Source: Variovorax sp. J22P240
GTDB taxonomy: Bacteria; Pseudomonadota; Gammaproteobacteria; Burkholderiales; Burkholderiaceae_C
Assembly (NCBI RefSeq): GCF_030316855.1
Contig: NZ_JASZYR010000017.1
Span: forward strand, 53,773-117,772
Direction of reading: 5' to 3'
DNA: 64,000 nt
The number at the start of each line of letters is the position of its first letter. The stretch's first letter is position 1. Below the pieces are notes generated by a model, which saw only the letters and a list, made by a program, of their open reading frames with translations, was not told where the DNA came from and made no database searches. Below are positions 16,755 to 25,501 of this stretch, one piece after another. A program made the position numbers and the translations under genes.

Positions 16755-18137
16755 CTACTTCGCGGGCACCGCGGCCTTCGAGCCAACCATCGAACTCTCG
16801 CGAATCGCACCCGAAGCATCTGCACGTTGGGCACCTGTCGAACGACCATGGTTGATCAAGGCCACCGCGATGGCCGCAATCACCGCGGGGATCGCAATCG
16901 CCATGAAGTTCTGCTGCAGCGGGAGTGCCAGGCCGACAAGGCTGCCGATCACGATCGGCGCGAGGATCGCGCCGCTTCGCCCCACGCCCGAGGCCCAGCC
17001 GATGCCCGTGGCACGCACTGCCATCGGATAGAACTGCCCCACGTAGGCGTAGGTCACGATCTGCGTCCCGATGGTCGACGCGCCCGCCAGGCCGACCAGC
17101 AGGAACAGCACTTCCGTTGGCGCGCGATAGCCCAGCAAGGTGATCGACACCGCCGCCAACGCATACATGCCCACCAGCACGTACTTGATGTGGAAGCGGT
17201 CGGCGAGCCAGCCTCCGCCTACCGCGCCGATCATGGCGCCGAAGTTCAGCACGAGCACGAAGGTCAAGGCGGAACCCAGGCTGTAACCAGCGCTGGCCAT
17301 CAGCCGGGTCAGCCACGAGCTGAGGGCGTACACCATGAACAGGCACATGAAGAACGCGATCCAGAACATCACGGTGCTGAAGCCGCGACCTTCCTGGAAC
17401 AGGCGACCGATCGGCGCGCTCGCGGCCTTGTCTTCGCGCGGCAGCGCGAAGTTGTCGCCAGACTCGGGCCGGTAGCTGGGATCGAGGCGCGACGCGAGGC
17501 GTTGCAACTCGTCGAGTCGGTTCGCCTTGATGAGAAAGGGCATCGACTCGGGCATCGATTTCAGGATCGCGGGGATCAGCAATACCGGCAAGCCCGCTGC
17601 AAGAAACACCGACGACCAGCCATAGGCTTCGATCAGTCCCTTGCCGAGCAGCGCGGCCAGCATTCCGCCAACGGCGTAGCCGCTGAACATCAGCGTCACC
17701 ATCGTGCTGCGGATCTTGCGCGGTGAGTACTCGGTCATCTGCGCGACCACGTTCGGCATCACGCCGCCAATGCCAAGCCCCGCCAGGAAGCGCATCACGC
17801 TGAAGCTGATCGGCTCGTGGGTGAGGCCCGCGGCCGCGGTGAAGATGCTGAACAGCGCGATGCAGATGACAATCGCGCGTCGCCGACCGATCTTGTCCGC
17901 GATGGTGCCCAGGAAGATGGCGCCGAACATCATGCCGAACAGCGCGGAGCTGACCATGAAGCCCGCATTCGTCGGGCTCACGCCCATCTCCTTCATGATC
18001 GAAGGCAGCGCGATGCCGGCCACCGCGAGGTCGTAGCCGTCGAAGATGATGATCAGGGCGCACCAGAAGAGAACCAACCCGTGGAAGCGATTGAAGCGGG
18101 CCTCGTCGGCCAGCTTGTGGAGATCGATGTTGCGCAT
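16755..18137 (-). CDS. benK: aromatic acid:H+ symporter, MFS (BenK-like)
   Basis: A 460-residue major facilitator of the AAHS family. It starts at 18137 with an N-terminus like BenK/PcaK; the first helix contains DGYDLAVAGIALPSIM with the conserved DGYD, and the loop between helices 2 and 3 carries DKIGRRRAI (MFS motif A). About 12 transmembrane segments are visible, with a long central loop near residues 215-265. It is expected to import benzoate. It lies 50 bp downstream of benD on the same transcript. Confidence 0.88.
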   Translation of the reverse strand: MRNIDLHKLADEARFNRFHGLVLFWCALIIIFDGYDLAVAGIALPSIMKEMGVSPTNAGFMVSSALFGMMFGAIFLGTIADKIGRRRAIVICIALFSIFTAAAGLTHEPISFSVMRFLAGLGIGGVMPNVVAQMTEYSPRKIRSTMVTLMFSGYAVGGMLAALLGKGLIEAYGWSSVFLAAGLPVLLIPAILKSMPESMPFLIKANRLDELQRLASRLDPSYRPESGDNFALPREDKAASAPIGRLFQEGRGFSTVMFWIAFFMCLFMVYALSSWLTRLMASAGYSLGSALTFVLVLNFGAMIGAVGGGWLADRFHIKYVLVGMYALAAVSITLLGYRAPTEVLFLLVGLAGASTIGTQIVTYAYVGQFYPMAVRATGIGWASGVGRSGAILAPIVIGSLVGLALPLQQNFMAIAIPAVIAAIAVALINHGRSTGAQRADASGAIRESSMVGSKAAVPAK

Positions 18138-18187
18138 GGTGTTGTCTCGATGTGTCGTGGGTGTTTGGAATGAAGTCCGTGGCAGCG

Positions 18188-18976
18188 TCAACCGAGATCG
18201 CCGCCACCGACCGGTACGACCGTTCCCGTGATGTAGGAAGCGTCGTCGGATGCCAGGAACAGGATGGGCGCGACCTGCTCGTCGATCGTCCCGTAGCGGT
18301 GCATGAGGCTCGAATCGACCGTCTGGTCGACCACGCCCTGGTACCAGGCGGTGTCGCGAGCAGTCGGCCTGGCCCGGGACTGGTTGCGCGGCACGCGACG
18401 CGGTGGTGCGTCGGTGCCGCCGGGCGCCGTGGCGTTGATGCGGATGCCGTTGCGCGTGTGCTCCATCGCCAGCGATGCGGTCAGCGCGTTCACGCCGCCC
18501 TTCGCTGCCGAGTAGGGAACACGATGCACGCCGCGCGTCGCGACCGACGAAACGTTGACGATGACACCGCGCTTCTTCTTGACCATGAACGGCAGCGCAG
18601 CGCGGCAGGACCACAAGGTCGGGAACAGCGAGCGCCTGATCTCGGCCTCGATCTGCGCCTCTTCGTAGTGCTCGTAGGGCTTGGCCCAGATCGTGCCGCC
18701 GACGTTGTTGATGAGCACATCGACGCGCTTGAACCGAGCCAGGCAATCCGCCACCATGGCCTGCGCACCCGCGAAGGTTTCGAGATCGGCCTGGAAGGCT
18801 GCAGCGGTGCCGCCGCCCTCCTCGATCTCCGCAACCACCTCTTTGACGATGTCGGCGCGGTCGACCGCCAGCACCGTGCCGCCTTCCGCCGCCACCCGCA
18901 GCGCGACGCCCCGGCCGATACCTTGCGCGGCGCCGGTGACGATGACGACCTTGTTGTCGAAGCGATCTGCGCTCAT
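18188..18976 (-). CDS. benD: benzoate cis-diol dehydrogenase
   Basis: A 262-residue short-chain dehydrogenase: NAD motif TGAAQGIGRG near residue 14, NNVGG, and the catalytic YSAAKGG. It oxidises 1,6-dihydroxycyclohexa-2,4-diene-1-carboxylate to catechol with loss of CO2. The long C-terminal region with PPRRVPRNQSRARPT is typical of BenD and its relatives. Start and benC stop overlap by 4 bp (ATGA), indicating coupled translation. Confidence 0.92.
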   Translation of the reverse strand: MSADRFDNKVVIVTGAAQGIGRGVALRVAAEGGTVLAVDRADIVKEVVAEIEEGGGTAAAFQADLETFAGAQAMVADCLARFKRVDVLINNVGGTIWAKPYEHYEEAQIEAEIRRSLFPTLWSCRAALPFMVKKKRGVIVNVSSVATRGVHRVPYSAAKGGVNALTASLAMEHTRNGIRINATAPGGTDAPPRRVPRNQSRARPTARDTAWYQGVVDQTVDSSLMHRYGTIDEQVAPILFLASDDASYITGTVVPVGGGDLG

Positions 18977-19989
18977 GCCGCCACCGCTTCGTTGGCCGAA
19001 GAGAACTTCTCGAAATGAAAGTTCCTGGGTGTCACGCCGACACCGGACATCCACTTGCGCACCCCTTCCACCATCGGCGGCGGCCCGCACACGTACACGT
19101 CGACATTGCCGTCATGCAGGTCATCGCCCGAGAGGTGATTCGTCACGTAGCCTTGCTTGGGATGCCCGCTTTCCTGGTCCACCACGCAAGTGAAGAACTC
19201 GAAGTTCGGCAAGTTCGACTTCAGTTCGTCCAGCGTCTCGAGTTCGACCAGGTCGTCGTTGGTGTTCACGCCGTAGGCCAGGCGGATCGGCTGGTCGGTC
19301 GGGTTCTCCTTGAGCCACAGCAACATCGACAGGAATGGCGCAAGACCGGTACCACCCGCAAGCATCAGGATCGGGCGCACGGCAGGACGCAGGTAGAAGC
19401 TGCCGTACGGTCCCGTGAACATCATGAAGTCCTCGGGCTGCGCCTTCTGGCGCATGTAGGTGCTCATCAGTCCGTCGGGCACGTCGCGAATCAGGAAGGC
19501 CAGTTCGGACTTGTTCGGTGCGGAGCTGAAGGAATACGAACGGGTCTCCTTGCTGCCGGGCACCATGAGGTTCACGTACTGGCCGGGCAGGAAGGCAAGA
19601 GGCCGTTCCGCCTCCAGCAGGAAGGACACGGTCGTGGACGAATCCCGCTGGATCTTCGTCAGCTTGCCGCCATGCGCGCCGACTTCCGTCTTGCAAGCCG
19701 CGGACGAAGCGGGCACGCGCACCACGCAGTCGGAGGTGGGCTTCATCTGGCAGGTCAGCACGTAGCCGCTCGCGGCCTCGTCATCGGCGAGCGCATCGTC
19801 GATGTAGTCCCCCATCGTGTAGCTGCCACTCTCGCAATGGCACTTGCAGGTGCCGCAGGCGCCGTCGCGGCAGTCGAGCGGAATGTTGATCTTGGCGCGG
19901 TACGCGGCGTCGGCGATCAGTTCGTTGGGCTCGCACGGGATGATGCGCGAGACCCCGTCCTCGAACTGCAGGGCGATGTTGTATGACAT
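18973..19989 (-). CDS. benC: benzoate 1,2-dioxygenase reductase
   Basis: A 338-residue electron-transfer protein. An N-terminal plant-type [2Fe-2S] ferredoxin domain has cysteines at about 40, 45, 48 and 80 (C-x4-C-x2-C ... C). It is followed by the FAD domain with RSYSFSS near residue 150 and the NAD domain with GGTGLAPFLSML. It passes electrons from NADH to BenAB. It starts 23 bp after benB. Confidence 0.95.
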   Translation of the reverse strand: MSYNIALQFEDGVSRIIPCEPNELIADAAYRAKINIPLDCRDGACGTCKCHCESGSYTMGDYIDDALADDEAASGYVLTCQMKPTSDCVVRVPASSAACKTEVGAHGGKLTKIQRDSSTTVSFLLEAERPLAFLPGQYVNLMVPGSKETRSYSFSSAPNKSELAFLIRDVPDGLMSTYMRQKAQPEDFMMFTGPYGSFYLRPAVRPILMLAGGTGLAPFLSMLLWLKENPTDQPIRLAYGVNTNDDLVELETLDELKSNLPNFEFFTCVVDQESGHPKQGYVTNHLSGDDLHDGNVDVYVCGPPPMVEGVRKWMSGVGVTPRNFHFEKFSSANEAVAA

Positions 19990-20012
19990 GGCTTGTCTCC
20001 TTGTCCCTTGGA

Positions 20013-20498
20013 TCAGATGTGATAGATGTCGAGCAGGTGGTGGATGTAGTCGTTCTTCAGGACGACGTACTTGCGCTTGATCAGCGGCTTGCCGCCACTC
20101 GTGTCCAGCGTGTACTGGGAGCTCCCGAAGTACACGTCGACGATGTCGTAGCGGAAACTGTGCGTGGTCCAGTTGAAGGACACCACGCATTGCTTCTCGT
20201 CCTGCGACAGCACCTCGAGGTTGTTGATCGCATGGCCCGTGCGCGTGTCGGGCATCGTGGCGCTCGATCGATCGGTCTGGATGCGAAAGACGCGGTCCTC
20301 GAGACCTTGCTTGTCGGGGTAGTAGATCAGCGAGACTTCGTTGTGCGGGTCCGTCGTCAGCTTGTCGTCGTCATCCCACGAAGGCATGAAGAATTCGGCG
20401 TCGTCGGCGTAGCAGGCGAGCCAGTCGGCCCAGCGGTGTTCGTCGAGGGCGCGGGCTTCCGCGTAGACGAAGGCCTGGAGTTCCTGGTAGGACAACAT
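20013..20498 (-). CDS. benB: benzoate 1,2-dioxygenase small (beta) subunit
   Basis: A 161-residue NTF2-fold beta subunit of ring-hydroxylating dioxygenases, with the start motif SYQELQAFVYAEARALDE and the typical DxW/ADDAEFFMPSW and FxTxWTTHSFRYDIVDVYFG blocks. It is structural, pairing with BenA in an alpha3beta3 enzyme. The start codon shares one base with the benA stop (TGATG). Confidence 0.95.
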   Translation of the reverse strand: MLSYQELQAFVYAEARALDEHRWADWLACYADDAEFFMPSWDDDDKLTTDPHNEVSLIYYPDKQGLEDRVFRIQTDRSSATMPDTRTGHAINNLEVLSQDEKQCVVSFNWTTHSFRYDIVDVYFGSSQYTLDTSGGKPLIKRKYVVLKNDYIHHLLDIYHI

Positions 20499-21883
20499 CA
20501 CTGGCCTCCCGTCGAGTGTTCTGCGTGCTCGGCGACGACAGCCTTCTTCATGGTGTCGAGCCAGTATTCGTGCTGGCCGATGTAGAGGCCTTCGTCCTCG
20601 GTCTTGACGCAACTCATGTCCGGCTTCAGGTCGATCAGGTCGGCCGTCGCGTCAGGCCCCTTGATCCAGTGGGTGGCGCCGCGGCTCATGTCGTTCCACT
20701 TCACGGCCCGCGCGCCATAGCCGTGCTGACAGGAGCGGAACTCCTCCAGGTCGTCGGGCGTGGCCATGCCGGTCGCGTTGAAGAAGTCCTCGTACTGACG
20801 CAAGCGACGCGTGCGTGCCTCCGGCGCCTCGCCCTTCGGCGCGATGCAGTAGATCGTCACTTCCGTCTTGTTGACCGAGATCGGCCGCACGATGCGGATC
20901 TGCGAACTGAACTGGTCCATCAGGTAGACGTTGGGGTAGAGGCACAGGTTGCGGGACTTGCCCAGCATCCAGTCGGTGCGCGCTTCGCCGAACTTGCCGA
21001 CCCACTCGTCGCGCTTCGAATACAGCGGGCGGTCTTCCGGGTTCGACCAGTTGGTCCACAGCAGCAGATGGCCGTGCTTGAAGGTGTAAGAGCCACCGCC
21101 CTGCTGCGCCCACTTGCCGGCGTTCATGGCCTTGACGGTGTCGACCTTGCCGTCGACGCTGCGCCGGCTGGTGGTGGCCGCATAGTTCCAGTGCACCGAC
21201 GACACGTGGTAGCCGTCGGCGCCGTTCTCCGCGCCGAGCTTCCAGTTGCCGTCGAAGGTGTAGGTCGATGCACCGCGCAGCACTTCGAGACCGTCAGGCG
21301 ACTGGTCAACGATCATGTCGATGATCTTGGCGGCCTCGCCCAGGTGCTCCTTGAGCGGAACGACGTCGGGGTTGACGCTGCCGAACAGGAAGCCGCGGTA
21401 GTTCTCGAACGCGCCGAGCCTGGCCAGGTCGTGGCTGCCTTCGCAGTTGAAACTCGACGGGTAGCCGGCCTCGGTGCTGTTGTCCTTGACCTTCAGCAGC
21501 TTGCCCGCGTTGTTGAAAGTCCAGCCGTGGAACGGACAGGTGAAGCTCGACTTGTTGCCCTTCTTGTGGCGGCACAGGATGGCGCCGCGGTGCGTGCAGG
21601 TGTTGGCCAGCGCATTCAGCTTGCCGTCCTTGCTGCGCGTGATGACCACCGGCTGGCGGCCGACATACACGGTCAGGTAGTCGTTGACGTTGGCGATCTG
21701 GCTCTCGTGCGCGAGGTAGACCCAGTTGCCTTCGAAGATGTGCTTCATCTCCAGGTCGAACAGCTGTTCGTCGGTGAAGACGGAGCGGTCCAGGCGGTAC
21801 TTGTGCTCGACCGGATCGTCCTCGAGCAAGGCATCCAGCTTGGCGAGGTTCGGCGTCGACGGGACGGGATAGATGGGGATCAT
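20498..21883 (-). CDS. benA: benzoate 1,2-dioxygenase large (alpha) subunit
   Basis: A 461-residue Rieske oxygenase. The Rieske cluster ligands are C96-x-H98 and C116-x2-H119; the mononuclear iron site shows GADGYHVSSVHW with histidines at about 226 and 231. It converts benzoate to 1,6-dihydroxycyclohexa-2,4-diene-1-carboxylate. The GAGGAG ribosome site sits before the ATG at 21883. A 145-bp gap separates it from catA; it contains a BenM-box-like sequence, so a second promoter before benA is possible. Confidence 0.95.
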   Translation of the reverse strand: MIPIYPVPSTPNLAKLDALLEDDPVEHKYRLDRSVFTDEQLFDLEMKHIFEGNWVYLAHESQIANVNDYLTVYVGRQPVVITRSKDGKLNALANTCTHRGAILCRHKKGNKSSFTCPFHGWTFNNAGKLLKVKDNSTEAGYPSSFNCEGSHDLARLGAFENYRGFLFGSVNPDVVPLKEHLGEAAKIIDMIVDQSPDGLEVLRGASTYTFDGNWKLGAENGADGYHVSSVHWNYAATTSRRSVDGKVDTVKAMNAGKWAQQGGGSYTFKHGHLLLWTNWSNPEDRPLYSKRDEWVGKFGEARTDWMLGKSRNLCLYPNVYLMDQFSSQIRIVRPISVNKTEVTIYCIAPKGEAPEARTRRLRQYEDFFNATGMATPDDLEEFRSCQHGYGARAVKWNDMSRGATHWIKGPDATADLIDLKPDMSCVKTEDEGLYIGQHEYWLDTMKKAVVAEHAEHSTGGQ

Positions 21884-21961
21884 GCGTGTCTCCTCGGAGG
21901 TAGGCGAATGGCGATTCACTGAAAGGGGGTCGTCGCAAAGCCGAAGCACGCTGCTTCACCC

Positions 21962-21976
21962 ATCGACGATCGGTAT
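21962..21976. promoter_or_regulatory. partial BenM/CatM-type box upstream of benA
   Basis: ATCG-N7-GTAT, differing from the ATAC-N7-GTAT consensus at two bases in one half-site. It lies 79 bp upstream of the benA start codon. It may be a secondary LysR site or chance. Confidence 0.3.
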
Positions 21977-22028
21977 GGAAATGGACTCCTGGCCGGGCTC
22001 GTGCCGACTCAGGAGCGGCAGCGTCGGA

Positions 22029-22949
22029 TCAGCCGACGGCGCGGGCCACGCGGGCCTGGGGCGAGGCCTCGCTCTCGTCAACCGCCGGCTGCATGACGAA
22101 GTCGAATGGCACGCGGGTGAACGGCTCTTTCACGCCGAGCGACTCGTAACCCTTGGCGGACGTGTTCTTCTCGAGCTGCAGGATCAACCCGTCGCGCGTG
22201 GCGAACGCGAAGTCATCGTCGATGAAGCTGTCGCCCGGCACATTGACTTGCGTCGTCAGTGTGCGCAGGCCCGGTGCGACCACGAGGAAGTGGATGTGCG
22301 CCGGACGGTTGCCGTGGCGGCCAAGCGCGCCGAACAACTCCGAGGTCGGGCTGTTGGGGGGAATCGCATAGCCCGGCGGCAGGAAGCTGCGGAAGCGATA
22401 GCGGCCTTCGGCATCGGTCTCGATGCGGCGGCGCAGGGCGTACTCGGCCTGGTCCGGGTCGAAGTGCGAATAGCGACCCAGCTCGTTGGCGTGCCACACA
22501 TCGACGATGGCGCCGGCCACGGGCTTGCCGTGGATGTCGAGCACGCGCCCTTCCATCACCATCGTCTCGCCGCGCTTCGCGTCGCCTTCCTCATCGACGC
22601 GCACTTCGTACTTCGCAAGCGGCGCGCCGGCGATGTAGAGCGGGCCTTCGATGGCTCGCGGCGTGCCGGCATTGCGGCCTGCGCGTTCATCGGCTTCGTC
22701 GAGGCGGATGTCCAGCAGGCGATCGAAGCCCAGGCCGGCGGTGATCAGACCGGCCTGGCCACTGGATGCCAGGCGCGAAATCCAGTCGACGCCAGCCCAG
22801 AACTCGTCGGGCTGGACGTCCAGGTCATCGATCGCGCGAAAGAGATCGCCGATGATGCGCGCCGCAATCTTTTGCACGCGTGGGTTGCCGTTGGGCCGGT
22901 TCGAGTGGGTCACTTTTTCCAGCAGCTGGGTCTTGCTCATTTCGTTCAT
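22029..22949 (-). CDS. catA: catechol 1,2-dioxygenase
   Basis: A 306-residue intradiol dioxygenase. It has an N-terminal helical dimerisation segment and a catalytic beta-domain with the iron ligands Y160 (ELGRYSHF), Y194 (PPGYAIP), H218 and H220 (RPAHIHF). It cleaves catechol to cis,cis-muconate. The start at 22949 has a GGAG site 8 bp upstream, which is preferred over the ATG at residue 4. It is third in the transcript, after catB and catC. Confidence 0.95.
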   Translation of the reverse strand: MNEMSKTQLLEKVTHSNRPNGNPRVQKIAARIIGDLFRAIDDLDVQPDEFWAGVDWISRLASSGQAGLITAGLGFDRLLDIRLDEADERAGRNAGTPRAIEGPLYIAGAPLAKYEVRVDEEGDAKRGETMVMEGRVLDIHGKPVAGAIVDVWHANELGRYSHFDPDQAEYALRRRIETDAEGRYRFRSFLPPGYAIPPNSPTSELFGALGRHGNRPAHIHFLVVAPGLRTLTTQVNVPGDSFIDDDFAFATRDGLILQLEKNTSAKGYESLGVKEPFTRVPFDFVMQPAVDESEASPQARVARAVG

Positions 22950-22997
22950 GGCTTTGTCTCCGTGGGTTCGTGGGGGTTGGGTTGAGGAAAATGAAAA

Positions 22998-23288
22998 TCA
23001 GCGGTCGTCGTCATGGATGGACGAGGCGTGACGGCAGAGCGGTCGCACCTCGATGTCCATGTAGGGGAACAAGGGCAGCGTCATCAGGGTGTCGTGCAAC
23101 GCGGCGTTGTCGGCGACGTCGAAGATGCTGACGTTGGCGTAGCGTCCGGCAATGCGCCACAGGTGGCGCCAGACACCGTCGCGCTGCAGGCCCTGTGCAA
23201 TCTCCTTCTCGCGCGCCTTGAGCTGGTCGGCCTGCGCGGGCGGCATGTCGTGCGGAAGGCAAACGGTCATTTCGACGTGGAACAGCAT
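22998..23288 (-). CDS. catC: muconolactone delta-isomerase
   Basis: A 96-residue small ferredoxin-like isomerase. It opens with MLFHVEMTVCLP and ends with LPLFPYMDIEVRPLCRHASS, both typical of CatC. It converts muconolactone to 3-oxoadipate enol-lactone as a multimer without cofactor. It starts 8 bp after catB. Confidence 0.95.
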   Translation of the reverse strand: MLFHVEMTVCLPHDMPPAQADQLKAREKEIAQGLQRDGVWRHLWRIAGRYANVSIFDVADNAALHDTLMTLPLFPYMDIEVRPLCRHASSIHDDDR

Positions 23289-23296
23289 GGTGGTCC

Positions 23297-24451
23297 TCAG
23301 GCGGTGACGGCAACCGCCTGCGACGCGCGGTCACGGCGATAGAAAGCGAGCTTGTCGAGGTCGAGCTGCACGCCGAGGCCAGGCACGTGCGGCAATTGCA
23401 GTTCGAAGTCGCGGTAGTCGGGACGCTGGACGACGATGTCGTCCTTGAGCAGCAGCGGGCCGAACAGCTCGGTGCCCCAGGCAAGCGTTGGGCAGGCGGC
23501 AAAGACATGGGCCGCGGCGATGCTCCCGATGCTGCCTTCCAGCAGCGTGCCGCCGTAGACGCCGACGCCGCTTGCGTCGGCGACAGAAGCAGCCCGCAAC
23601 GTGGGCCACAGGCCGCCGGCCTGGGAGATCTTGAGCGCGTAGACGTCGGCAGCGGCATCGGCGGCCAGGTCGAAGGCATCGGTGGCGTCGTGCACCGCCT
23701 CGTCGGCCATGATGGCCACATCGAAGCGGGCGGCGAGCCGCTTCAGTGCGCGACGATTGCGGCGTGCCACCGGTTGTTCGATGAGGCTGACCCCGATCGC
23801 TTCGAGCGCGGCGATGCCTTGGACGGCGGTGGTCTCGTCCCAGGCCTGGTTCACGTCGACGGTGAGCATCACGTCGTCACCCAGGCCGCGGCGGATCGCC
23901 TGCACGTGAGCGATGTCATCGGCCAGCGCATGACTGCCGATCTTCAGCTTGAAGACCTTGTGGCGGCGCGCCTCGATCAGGGCAAGCGCCTCATCGACGT
24001 CGCGCGTAGCGTCACCGCTCGCGAGGGTCCAGAGCACCGGCAGCGCGTCGCGCATGGCGCCGCCCAGCAGCGCGTGGACCGGAAGGCCGAGGCGTTGGCC
24101 CTGCGCATCGAGCAGTGCGATCTCAACCGCCGACTTCGCGAACGAGTTGCCTTGCACGGAAGCGGATACACGCTGCATCGCAACGTTGACGCTTGTCGCG
24201 TCCGTGCCGATGAGCAGCGGCGCGAGGTAGTTGTCGATCGCGCTCTTGATGCTCTCGGGGCTTTGGTCGCCGTAGGCCAGGCCGCCGATGGTGGTGGCCT
24301 CGCCGATGCCGGTCAGCCCGTCGCTGCAGATCAACTGCACGATCACGAGCGTCTGACGCATCATGGTCGTCATCGCCAGCTTGTGAGCGCGGATGGTCGG
24401 CAGGTCGACCAGGACGGCTTCGATGGATTGAATGGAGGGGCTCGTGTTCAT
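23297..24451 (-). CDS. catB: muconate cycloisomerase
   Basis: About 384 residues, enolase superfamily, MLE subgroup. The catalytic pair is KxK in VFKLKIGSH; metal ligands are in TVDVNQAWD, IEQPV and ADEAV, and the opposite-face lysine is in LKISQAGG. It lactonises cis,cis-muconate to muconolactone. The ATG at 24451 gives the usual N-terminus; a GTG at 24472 is possible. It is the first gene of the nine-gene cat-ben transcript, 122 bp from the divergent LysR gene. Confidence 0.93.
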   Translation of the reverse strand: MNTSPSIQSIEAVLVDLPTIRAHKLAMTTMMRQTLVIVQLICSDGLTGIGEATTIGGLAYGDQSPESIKSAIDNYLAPLLIGTDATSVNVAMQRVSASVQGNSFAKSAVEIALLDAQGQRLGLPVHALLGGAMRDALPVLWTLASGDATRDVDEALALIEARRHKVFKLKIGSHALADDIAHVQAIRRGLGDDVMLTVDVNQAWDETTAVQGIAALEAIGVSLIEQPVARRNRRALKRLAARFDVAIMADEAVHDATDAFDLAADAAADVYALKISQAGGLWPTLRAASVADASGVGVYGGTLLEGSIGSIAAAHVFAACPTLAWGTELFGPLLLKDDIVVQRPDYRDFELQLPHVPGLGVQLDLDKLAFYRRDRASQAVAVTA

Positions 24452-24508
24452 GGGTTGAATGTTCGTCTTCACGAGCCCTGCGGTCCAATATCGATTGGGT
24501 CCGGCAAA

Positions 24509-24523
24509 ATACCTTGAAGGTAT
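24509..24523. promoter_or_regulatory. BenM/CatM binding box between catB and benM/catR
   Basis: A perfect ATAC-N7-GTAT palindrome (ATACCTTGAAGGTAT), the established CatM/BenM recognition sequence in Acinetobacter. It sits 58 bp upstream of the catB start and 50 bp upstream of the LysR start, suited to both activation and autoregulation. Confidence 0.85.
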
Positions 24524-24573
24524 AGAGACATCGGGTTTTCACTGACCCGCGCGATCCGCCACCAGGAGACGCC

Positions 24574-25491
24574 ATGCACCTCGAATTGCGCCATCTGCGC
24601 TACTTCTGCGCGGTCGCCCGCGAACTGAGCTTCAGCCGCGCGGCCGAGCAGCTGCACATTGCCCAACCGCCGCTGAGCCGGCAGATCCGCACCCTCGAAG
24701 ACGAGCTTGGCGCCGAACTGCTGGACCGTGGGTCGCGTCCGCTGCGGCTCACGCCGGCCGGGCGCTTCTTTCAGATCCAGGCGCAGCAGATGCTCGACCG
24801 AATGTCGGAAGTGCAGGCCGCAACCGCACGCATCGCCGGCGGGAGGCGAACCTGGTACGCGATCGGGTTTGCGCCCTCCACGCTGTACGGCAAGTTGCCC
24901 GACGTGATCCGGCAATTCCGCCAGGAACAACCGACGGTCGATCTGAGTCTTTACGAGATGACGACGGTGCAGCAGGTGGAGGGCCTCAAGGCGGGCCGGA
25001 TCGACATGGGCTTCGGTCGCCTCAACTTCGACGACGACGAGGTCGTCGGGGAACTGGTGCGCGAGGAGTCGGTGATGGTGGCATTGCCCGTGAACCATCG
25101 CCTGGTCAAGCACAAGACGATCAGCCTGGCCAAGTTGGCGACAGAGCCGCTCCTGCTGTATCCCGCGAAGCCACGGCCGAGCTATGCCGACCAGGTGCTG
25201 GAGATGTTCCAGTCGCGCGGCCTGAAGCCCGTGATCGCACTGGAGTCGAACGAGGTGCAAACTGCTATCGGGCTCGTGGTCGCCGGCCTCGGCTACGCGC
25301 TGGTGCCGCAGTCGGTGCAGAACCTGCATCGAGAGGGGGTGCTTTACCTGCCCCTGAGCGACGCCGGCGTGACCACGCCGGTGATCATGAACCGCCGTCG
25401 AAACGACGAATCCGAATTGACGAGCTACTTGGCCGAGATGGTCCGGTCATTGCCAACGTCCGTACGCAGCATGGCCAGGCGGGGCGAATAA
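24574..25491 (+). CDS. LysR-family regulator of benzoate/catechol genes (BenM/CatR type)
   Basis: A 305-residue LysR regulator opening with MHLELRHLRYFCAVA and HTH LSFSRAAEQLHIAQPPLSRQIRTLE, as in BenM, CatM and CatR. The effector domain has the family blocks GFAPSTLYGKLPDVIRQF and MGFGRLNFDDDEVV. Its usual inducer in these proteins is cis,cis-muconate, with benzoate as a second effector of BenM. A strong AGGAG site precedes the ATG. The ATAC-N7-GTAT box between it and catB supports direct control of the operon. Confidence 0.93.
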   Translation: MHLELRHLRYFCAVARELSFSRAAEQLHIAQPPLSRQIRTLEDELGAELLDRGSRPLRLTPAGRFFQIQAQQMLDRMSEVQAATARIAGGRRTWYAIGFAPSTLYGKLPDVIRQFRQEQPTVDLSLYEMTTVQQVEGLKAGRIDMGFGRLNFDDDEVVGELVREESVMVALPVNHRLVKHKTISLAKLATEPLLLYPAKPRPSYADQVLEMFQSRGLKPVIALESNEVQTAIGLVVAGLGYALVPQSVQNLHREGVLYLPLSDAGVTTPVIMNRRRNDESELTSYLAEMVRSLPTSVRSMARRGE

Positions 25492-25501
25492 GGCGTTCGA
25501 C

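Noticed and set aside
15750..17726. A 658-codon plus-strand frame opposite benE and benK
   Set aside because: Histidine/arginine-rich with no domain; both minus-strand transporters are clearly real.
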